Of a stretch of 5,859 nucleotides of DNA, positions 1 to 4,722 are shown one piece after another. Origin of the DNA: Acidimicrobiia bacterium (GTDB lineage: Bacteria; Actinomycetota; Acidimicrobiia; Acidimicrobiales; Iamiaceae); the NCBI GenBank assembly GCA_019247975.1, contig JAFBAD010000159.1:1-5859 (forward strand). The letters are read 5' to 3'. Both the position numbers and the translations under genes were made by a program. Every line of letters begins with the position of its first letter. The stretch's first letter is position 1. The notes beneath the pieces are model-generated. The model saw only the letters and a program-made list of their open reading frames with translations, did no database searches and was not told where the DNA came from.

Positions 1-86
1 TCCACGAAGGCGGATGGACCCTCGCACGAGCACCCGACGGCACCCTCGAGCTCCGAAGACCCGACGGCACCCTCCTCGTGATCTGA
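1..86 (+). CDS. C-terminal tail of a DUF222/HNH endonuclease-type protein (5' end outside window)
   Basis: Read in the frame beginning at base 3, the first 86 bases encode a 27-residue tail starting HEGGWTLARAPDGTLEL, followed by RRPDGTLLVI and TGA at 84-86. The pattern HEGGW, then one or two PDGT turns, is characteristic of the extreme C-terminus of the actinobacterial DUF222 proteins that carry a C-terminal HNH nuclease domain; there the His of HEGGW follows the HNH histidine-rich helix. Those proteins occur in many copies in high-GC actinomycete genomes and are thought to be nucleases, often of unknown or mobile-element-linked role. Only the tail is visible, so catalytic residues cannot be checked. 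The methyltransferase start at 110 lies 23 bases after this stop on the same strand. The family call rests on recognising a short motif; the reading frame itself is clear. Confidence 0.72.
   Translation, partial: HEGGWTLARAPDGTLELRRPDGTLLVI
32..74 (+). repeat. 16-base direct repeat inside the HNH-protein tail
   Basis: The 16-mer acccgacggcaccctc occurs at 32-47 and again, identically, at 59-74. The offset is 27 bases, or nine codons, so both copies encode PDGTL in the same frame. It is a local coding repeat producing two consecutive PDGT turns. The PDGT motif is common at this protein terminus, so a small internal duplication or simple motif reiteration both fit. Nothing suggests a mobile-element end. 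Confidence 0.6.
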
Positions 87-109
87 GCCGCCCACGCGAT
101 GATCGAGCG

Positions 110-712
110 GTGGACCGACCGAAAGCGTGGATGGAGATCGTCGCCGAGAACCCCGACCACTCCCGTTGGTACATCGAGCGCTTCCGCACGATGGCCGCGT
201 CCGGCCAGGACCTCGATGGTGAGGCGCGCCTCGTCGACGCCATGGTCGGCCGCCACGCGCGCATCCTCGATGCCGGTTGCGGTCCCGGCCGGCTCGGCGG
301 CCGCCTGCACGACCTCGGCCACGATGTGGTCGGTGTCGACATCGACCCCGCGCTGATCGCCGCCGCGGAGGAGGATCACCCCGGCCCCCGCTGGATCGTC
401 GGCGACCTCGCGACGGTCGACCTGCGGGCCGCCGGCGTCGAGCCCGGCTTCGACGTGATCGCTTCGGCCGGCAACGTCATGACGTTCGTCGAGGCGGGCA
501 GCCGGCGAGCCGTGATCGCCAACCTGGCCACGATGCTGGCCGACGACGGCCGTCTGGTGATCGGCTTCGGCACCGGCCGCGGCTACGGGTTCGACGAGTT
601 CGCCGGCGATGCGGCCGCCGCCGGCCTGCGCTTCGACCTCCGCCTCGCCACCTGGGACCTCCGACCGTGGACGCCCGAATCGGACTTCCTCGTCGCGGTC
701 CTCGTCACCTGA
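110..712 (+). CDS. Class I SAM-dependent methyltransferase, 200 aa
   Basis: This is a small cytoplasmic Rossmann-fold methyltransferase that transfers a methyl group from S-adenosylmethionine to an unknown substrate. Numbering from GTG 110: motif I is LDAGCGPGR at about 53-61 (the glycine-rich SAM loop), the ribose-binding acidic residue lies in VGVDIDP at 74-80 (D77), VGDL at 97-100 precedes the adenine pocket, and FDVIASAGNVMTF at about 114-126 is motif IV-like. The N-terminal AENPDHSRWYIERFR is typical of an actinobacterial subgroup of these enzymes. The frame stays open upstream to an ATG at 14, but that stretch is Arg/Pro-rich and overlaps the HNH tail, so it is rejected as a start. GTG 110 keeps the W just before MEIV that I expect in relatives; ATG 131 is the alternative, with a weak GAAAG 5 bases upstream. 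The stop overlaps the convergent oxidoreductase by 8 bases. Nothing shows the substrate. Confidence 0.88.
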   Translation: MDRPKAWMEIVAENPDHSRWYIERFRTMAASGQDLDGEARLVDAMVGRHARILDAGCGPGRLGGRLHDLGHDVVGVDIDPALIAAAEEDHPGPRWIVGDLATVDLRAAGVEPGFDVIASAGNVMTFVEAGSRRAVIANLATMLADDGRLVIGFGTGRGYGFDEFAGDAAAAGLRFDLRLATWDLRPWTPESDFLVAVLVT

Positions 713-1583
713 GCTTCGACGCCACCTCGTCGGCGAAGCGCGGGAGCGAGTCGAGCTGGGTGTCGAGCGCGGCTGGGTCGCCGCCGTAGAAGTACCAGGG
801 CACCACCTGGCACTCGGTCACGCCCACCTCCTCGAGCCGCTTGAAGCCGTCGGCGTCGAACACGTCGACCGCCAGCGCGTTCACCTCGAAGTCGGGTCCT
901 GGCTCCTTGCCGGCCTCGGTGAGGTGGCCACGCAGGCGGGTGGCGAGCTCGACGATCTCGGACTCCGAGCAGTTGGCCGAGATCCAGCCGTCGTGGCGGG
1001 CCGCCCGCCGCATGGCGATGTCGCTGTGCCCACCCACGAGGATCTTCACCCGCTGCTCGGGCGCCGGCGAGATGATCAAGCGCTCGAAGTCGTGGTGCTT
1101 GCCGTGGTGCTCGACCCACTGCGGGCCGCCGCCGGCGCAGACCGCCTCGATGATGTCGATCGTCTCGTCGGTGCGAGCGCCGCGCGTCTTCATGTTCGTG
1201 CCGGTCCAGGCGAACTCCTCGGGCATCCACGACACGCCGACACCGAGCCGGAAGCGGTCCTTCGCCAGCGCGGCGATCGACGCCACCTGCTTGGCGACGA
1301 GCAGCGGGCTGCGCAGCGGGAGCTTCACGACGTTGGTGAGGAACGTGATCCGCTCGGTGACCGCGGCCATCGCCGGGATGGCGACGAACGGATCGAGGAA
1401 CGGCGTGTCGGGTGCCCACCAGCGTTCGCCGCCGTCGGTGAACGGGTAGTCGCCGCTCACCTGCTCGGGGAAGAACACGGAGTCGGGCACGGCGATGGAG
1501 TCGAACCCGGCGGCTTCGGCCGCCTTCGCCATCGGCACGTAGTGGTCGGCGGGCAGCATCGGCAACGGCACGGTGAAGCGCAT
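705..1583 (-). CDS. LLM-class (luciferase-like) F420-dependent oxidoreductase, 292 aa
   Basis: This is a cytosolic TIM-barrel oxidoreductase of the bacterial luciferase-like superfamily; in actinomycetes most members use reduced or oxidised coenzyme F420 for hydride transfer, though some use FMN. The N-terminal strand MRFTVPLPML, AAEAAGFDSIAVPDS (about 22-35), TERITFLTNVVKLPLRSPLLVAKQ (about 77-99) and the hallmark FRLGVGVSWMPEEF (about 111-124) follow the family in order, with ILVGGHSDIAMRRAARHDGW (about 181-200) near the usual cofactor phosphate-binding region. About 290 residues is normal for the TIGR03619-like branch. The ATG at 1583 gives the expected N-terminus; no good Shine-Dalgarno precedes it. 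An inverted repeat at 1595-1609 begins 12 bases upstream and could be an operator. Its 3' end overlaps the methyltransferase by 8 bases, and it is divergent from the glycosyltransferase at 1661. Substrate is unknown, and F420 rather than FMN use is inferred from family and lineage. Confidence 0.9.
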   Translation of the reverse strand: MRFTVPLPMLPADHYVPMAKAAEAAGFDSIAVPDSVFFPEQVSGDYPFTDGGERWWAPDTPFLDPFVAIPAMAAVTERITFLTNVVKLPLRSPLLVAKQVASIAALAKDRFRLGVGVSWMPEEFAWTGTNMKTRGARTDETIDIIEAVCAGGGPQWVEHHGKHHDFERLIISPAPEQRVKILVGGHSDIAMRRAARHDGWISANCSESEIVELATRLRGHLTEAGKEPGPDFEVNALAVDVFDADGFKRLEEVGVTECQVVPWYFYGGDPAALDTQLDSLPRFADEVASKLR

Positions 1584-1594
1584 CGCGCCGAAGT

Positions 1595-1609
1595 CTGACA
1601 GACCGTCAG
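1595..1609. promoter_or_regulatory. Inverted repeat, candidate repressor operator
   Basis: CTGAC (1595-1599) and GTCAG (1605-1609) are perfect inverted arms around AGACC, and the inner G1601/C1603 also pair, giving 6 of 7 matching positions about a centre at 1602. The element lies in the 77-base gap between two divergent genes, 12 bases upstream of the oxidoreductase start. Short palindromes with TGAC/GTCA half-sites in this position are commonly bound by TetR- or GntR-type regulators in actinomycetes. On the minus strand it overlaps the place where a -10 element would be (a weak CAGACT at 1600-1595, 11 bases before the ATG), which would fit repression. No regulator gene is in the window, so the binder is unknown, and a 5-base arm could arise by chance. 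Confidence 0.4.
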
Positions 1610-1660
1610 TTGCGGTCGGTCAGGCCGGCCAGAGCTGCCGCGACGCGCAACGATGCGGGG

Positions 1661-2572
1661 GTGACGGATCGCCGGCTCGACGTGCTCGTCACCTGTCACC
1701 CCCACCACGAGGCCATCGCCTGGTTCCCGCGCGTGCGCGGCCACTACCTGGCCAAGCACCTCGCCCGGGCCGGCCTCGCCGCGGAGTTCCACGAGCTGCC
1801 GGTGCCGGGCGTGCGGCCGACGGTCGTCATCTGCAGCGAGTACCAGCAGGAGCTCGACTGGCTCGAGCAGCACCTCGCCGCACCGCTGACCGCGCTCGGC
1901 GCCGAGCGGACCTACTGCCTGGCCGACGCCTCGTTGGTCGACGCGCCCGACCACTTCTCGCAGCCGTACTGCCGCTGGTTCGCGGCGCGCGGCGGGGTGC
2001 TGTGCCACCTGGCCGGCGAGGACCTGCTGCCCTACGAGCACTGGATCGGCATCGGGGTCGACGGCGAGGTGGTCCGGCCCGATGCGAACGGTCGACGCGA
2101 CCAGGTCGTGTTCGACCACCCGAAGCGGGGCACTCCGCCCGATCCGGGTGCGCTCGCGACGATCCGGGCTCGCATCCCCGGGCTCCGGCTGGTCGGTACC
2201 GGTCCGGACGACACGCCCGATCAGGACGCCTACGACGAGTGGATCGACTACGGCCTCCCCCACGAGACCTACGTCCGAGCGGTCTTCGCAGGGGCCGTCG
2301 CCTACGTGCCGGGCGCGCACGAGTCGATGGGCCTCCCGATCACCGAGGCGCAGGTCGCCGGAGCGTGCGTGGTCTCCTCCATCTTCCAGGTGAAACCGGA
2401 GCTGCTCGTGCCGTCGGCGAAGGTCGGCTACGAGGCCGGTGACGCCGACTCGCTCGTCGTCGCGCTCGCCGTCGCGCAGGCACGCGATGGCGTCGAGATC
2501 CGCGAGCAGGCCCTCGAGCGGTTCGACTTCGCGGCGGTGGCGGCCCGCACCCGAGCGGCGATCGGGCTGTGA
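1661..2572 (+). CDS. Compact GT-B (GT4-like) glycosyltransferase, 303 aa
   Basis: This is a probable cytoplasmic or membrane-associated sugar transferase using an activated nucleotide sugar. The C-terminal half carries the GT4 signature: GAVAYVPGAHESMGLPITEAQVAGACVVSS (about 211-240) contains the E-x7-E pair E221/E229 that in GT4 enzymes contacts the donor sugar and nucleotide, and GYEAGDADSLVVALA (about 257-270) is the usual following segment. FDHPKRG (about 151-157) probably replaces the usual GR...KG loop at the start of the donor domain. The N-terminal acceptor domain (about 8-130) is divergent, with VLVTCHPHHE and WFPRVRGHYLAKHLARAG but no glycine-rich loop I recognise. At about 300 residues it is shorter than the 360-420 typical of GT4. 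GTG 1661 is chosen because the upstream residues from TTG 1610 are low-complexity Arg/Ala. The next gene overlaps by 4 bases, so the two are very likely co-translated. Donor and acceptor are unknown. Confidence 0.78.
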   Translation: MTDRRLDVLVTCHPHHEAIAWFPRVRGHYLAKHLARAGLAAEFHELPVPGVRPTVVICSEYQQELDWLEQHLAAPLTALGAERTYCLADASLVDAPDHFSQPYCRWFAARGGVLCHLAGEDLLPYEHWIGIGVDGEVVRPDANGRRDQVVFDHPKRGTPPDPGALATIRARIPGLRLVGTGPDDTPDQDAYDEWIDYGLPHETYVRAVFAGAVAYVPGAHESMGLPITEAQVAGACVVSSIFQVKPELLVPSAKVGYEAGDADSLVVALAVAQARDGVEIREQALERFDFAAVAARTRAAIGL

Positions 2573-3204
2573 CCGTTCCCCGGTTCGTCGTCATGGCGAT
2601 CAAGGACCGCCACGAGATGACCGCGGCGCTGCTGCGCCAGCTCACCGACGCCGACCAGTTCTTCCTCTTCGACAACGGATCGAGGGTGCCGTTCCCCGGC
2701 GCGGCGAGCCGCCCGACCGCCACCATCCACCAGATGTGGAACGAGGGCCTCGACGCGGCGTCGGCCGCGGCCGGCGGAGCTGCCCACGACGTCGCCGTAC
2801 TCAACAACGACCTCGACGTCGGTCCCGGGTTCCTGACCGGCCTGTCCCGCGGCCTCCGCTCCGACGACCGCAACTGGCTCGCGTTCCCCGACTGGCAGGG
2901 GCTCTGCGCGACCGACGGCGAGGTGCGAGCGATCAGCGGGCGCGAGGGCAACCACCTGAGCGGCTGGGCGATGCTGCTCCGAGGCGAGGCCGGGCTGCGC
3001 TTCGACGAGCGGTTCGAGTGGTGGTACGGCGACGACGACCTGCAGCGCCAGATCGAGACCGCCGGTCAGCGGCTGGTGGCGGTCGGTGGCCTGCGCTGCG
3101 TCCACCTCGAGTCCGGCTGGAGCACGTCTGCGTCGCCGGTCCTGCAGGCCAAGGCCGAGGCCGATCAGGTTCGCTTCGAGAAGAAGTGGGACAACCGCTC
3201 GTAG
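2569..3204 (+). CDS. GT2-family (GT-A fold) glycosyltransferase, 211 aa
   Basis: This is a soluble single-domain GT-A glycosyltransferase; no membrane segment is visible. FFLFDNGSR (about 31-39) is the first nucleotide-binding Asp loop, MWNEGLDAA (about 56-64) matches the conserved Asn helix of GT2 enzymes, and VAVLNNDLDV (about 75-84) supplies the metal-binding DxD (D81, D83). SGWAMLLRGEAGLRFDERFEWWYGDDDLQRQ (about 131-161) is the family acceptor segment, with a GDDD cluster in the position of the usual catalytic ED motif, and H179 is the late His often seen in the fold. The GTG start sits in the GTGA that also contains the stop of the preceding gene, a classic translational-coupling arrangement, so the two transferases probably act on the same glycan. 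At just over 200 residues it is a minimal GT2. Its last 40 bases overlap the end of the convergent two-domain glycosyltransferase. Donor and acceptor cannot be assigned. Confidence 0.87.
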   Translation: MTVPRFVVMAIKDRHEMTAALLRQLTDADQFFLFDNGSRVPFPGAASRPTATIHQMWNEGLDAASAAAGGAAHDVAVLNNDLDVGPGFLTGLSRGLRSDDRNWLAFPDWQGLCATDGEVRAISGREGNHLSGWAMLLRGEAGLRFDERFEWWYGDDDLQRQIETAGQRLVAVGGLRCVHLESGWSTSASPVLQAKAEADQVRFEKKWDNRS

Positions 3205-4694
3205 GAGGAGCCGAGCCAACGCGCGGCCACCCCGCCGGCCACGAGCGGACGGACCCGTGCGGTCGCGCCGGGATCGGCCTCGGACGCGGTGAAGGCATCA
3301 CGCCAGCCGTCGGTCGCACCCCACCGTCGCCCCCGTGCGAACTGCAGTGCGAGGAGCTCGCCGCGGTCGACCAGCTCGGCGCGATGGCCGTACGTCACGA
3401 GCGGCGAGTGCGCGGCCCGCTGCCCGCCAGCGAGCAACCGGTCGATCGCATCGCCGTCGAGGCCGTCGACCGCCCCCTCGTCGAAGCCGCCGGCGGCCAG
3501 CAGCGGCTCACGCGAGAACGACGCGTGCCGGCGCTCGAGGAGCCACGACGCCCAACCGACGGCCGACGGGGTCGGCGGTGCGGTCGCGCCGGTGACCACC
3601 GCGTGCCCCTCGTCGTGCAGATCGATCAACGCGTCGAGCGCGCCCGGCGCGAGCTCGACCGGCGCATCGAGGCAGACCACGTGGTCGCCGCGCGCCATCC
3701 GCACCCCGAGGTTGCGCACGGCGCCCGCTGGTTGCCCGGCACTGCAGCGCACCACGGTCCGGCCAGGTCGGAGCCGAGCCACGTCATCAGCGGTCGCCGC
3801 GCCGGACGCGATCACGATGACCTCCACCTCGTGGCGGCAGGCGTGCGCCTCGACCGCATCGACGACCGCGACCATCTCGTCGATCCGCTCGTCGTCGACC
3901 AGGACGACGACGGACAGCACGGGACCGTCGATCGAGAGGTCCTCCTCTGGCGCCCGCCACGCATCGAAGTGCGACCGCAGCAGCACGGGCGTGTTCGGGC
4001 GCCGCGCCACCCAGGGCCGGACCGCGGCCACGGGCTCCTCCATGTAGCCGTAACCGTCGGGCTCGCCCCAGCGCTGGTCGGGATCCGCGTCCCGGTACTT
4101 GGCCCGGCGGAGCTGCTGGCGCTCGGGCGTGAGCCAGCAGCGGTGCTGCACCCGCAGATCGGTCGCCAGCCAGCGGCTCGACGGGATGGTCGTCGGCACC
4201 GGCGTGAAGTGGAGCCGGTCCGCCGGGAACCGCTGGCCCGGGCGGTGCGCGAACAACCGGTAGATGCGGTCCTCGTGCCCGCCGTCGTGGTCGAGATCAC
4301 CGACCACCCGCCGGCGGGCGAACCCGTACGCGAAGCCCGGCACCGCGCCGTGCTCGACGAACGCCCGCAGCGCGTCGGCGTCGGCCGCCGGGATCACCTC
4401 GTCGGCGTCGAGCGAGATGATCCACTCGGGAGCGAGCGCGCCCGCCGCTTCCAGCAGCCGGTTGCGGTTGACCGAGTCGTTCCAGCTGTGGTGGCCGTCG
4501 CTCGGCAGGTTGCGGAGGAGCACCTCCACCAGCGGATGGGCCTCGAGCAGCTCGGCCGAGGCGTCGACGCTGCCGTCGTCGAGCGCGACGACGGAGTCCG
4601 CGAACCGCTCGATCGACGCGAACCACTCGGGCAGATCGGCCTCGGCGTCGCGCACCGGGACCAGGCAGACCACCCGCGCGCCACGGCCCGACAT
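3165..4694 (-). CDS. Two-domain GT2-family glycosyltransferase, 509 aa
   Basis: There are two GT-A-like domains in tandem. Domain 1 (about 7-250) looks complete: VVCLVPVRDAEADLPEW opens it, ALDDGS (38-42) is the nucleotide Asp loop, WNDSVNRNRLLEAA (71-84) the conserved Asn helix, WIISLDADEV (91-100) gives the metal-binding D96/D98 with E99, and LRVQHRCW (180-187) holds the late His. This resembles the SPBc2-type GT2 branch that modifies surface glycans. Domain 2 (about 259-440) starts SVVVLVDDERIDEM and keeps AGQPAGAVRNLGVRMARGDHVVCLDAPVEL (319-348) and FSREPLLAAGGFDEG (393-407), but its DxD is DAP (343-345) and the usual ED motif reads GD, so it may lack normal catalysis. No membrane helix is seen. 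ATG 4694 is the earliest possible start because a TAG lies in frame 15 bases upstream. The C-terminal 12 codons and stop overlap the plus-strand GT2 gene. Substrates are unknown. Confidence 0.87.
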   Translation of the reverse strand: MSGRGARVVCLVPVRDAEADLPEWFASIERFADSVVALDDGSVDASAELLEAHPLVEVLLRNLPSDGHHSWNDSVNRNRLLEAAGALAPEWIISLDADEVIPAADADALRAFVEHGAVPGFAYGFARRRVVGDLDHDGGHEDRIYRLFAHRPGQRFPADRLHFTPVPTTIPSSRWLATDLRVQHRCWLTPERQQLRRAKYRDADPDQRWGEPDGYGYMEEPVAAVRPWVARRPNTPVLLRSHFDAWRAPEEDLSIDGPVLSVVVLVDDERIDEMVAVVDAVEAHACRHEVEVIVIASGAATADDVARLRPGRTVVRCSAGQPAGAVRNLGVRMARGDHVVCLDAPVELAPGALDALIDLHDEGHAVVTGATAPPTPSAVGWASWLLERRHASFSREPLLAAGGFDEGAVDGLDGDAIDRLLAGGQRAAHSPLVTYGHRAELVDRGELLALQFARGRRWGATDGWRDAFTASEADPGATARVRPLVAGGVAARWLGSSYERLSHFFSKRT

Positions 4695-4722
4695 GGGCGG
4701 CGGAGCCTATCGTCTCTCCTCC
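4695..4722. promoter_or_regulatory. 28-base divergent start region, candidate overlapping promoters
   Basis: Only 28 bases separate two outward-facing start codons, ATG 4694 (-) and ATG 4723 (+). Two TAnnnT hexamers, the actinobacterial -10 pattern, face outward and share the TA at 4708-4709: TATCGT at 4708-4713 on plus and TAGGCT at 4709-4704 on minus. Each ends 9 bases from its start codon. Neither gene has a Shine-Dalgarno at normal spacing, so near-leaderless transcripts from a shared bidirectional promoter are possible. Alternatively the real promoters lie inside the neighbouring coding sequences. No -35 element is convincing. Confidence 0.35.

Noticed and set aside
14..109. Upstream N-terminal extension of the methyltransferase from ATG 14
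   Set aside because: The extension is Arg/Pro-rich low-complexity sequence and overlaps the tail of the HNH-type protein, which has a recognisable motif in another frame.
609..1598. Plus-strand open frame (329 codons) opposite the LLM-class oxidoreductase
   Set aside because: The minus strand carries the ordered luciferase-like motifs; the plus frame has no family features and mirrors its codons.
1623..1630. GGCCGGCC perfect palindrome in the divergent gap
   Set aside because: Eight-base G/C-only palindromes are expected by chance at this base composition, and nothing links it to a start site.
1610..1660. TTG 1610 as start of the compact GT-B gene
   Set aside because: It would add an Arg/Ala-rich stretch unlike a GT-B N-terminus and would begin directly next to the palindrome; GTG 1661 places the first beta strand (LDVLVTC) near the N-terminus.
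1457..2320. Minus-strand open frame (287 codons) across the divergent gap at 1584-1660
   Set aside because: It would overlap both the oxidoreductase start and the GT4-like gene and shows no domain; composition is that of an antisense shadow.
4714..4722. Strong Shine-Dalgarno-like GGAGGAGAG on the minus strand
   Set aside because: It lies about 19 bases before ATG 4694 with an in-frame TAG between, and no start codon falls at a functional distance; it is better explained as the complement of a pyrimidine-rich leader.
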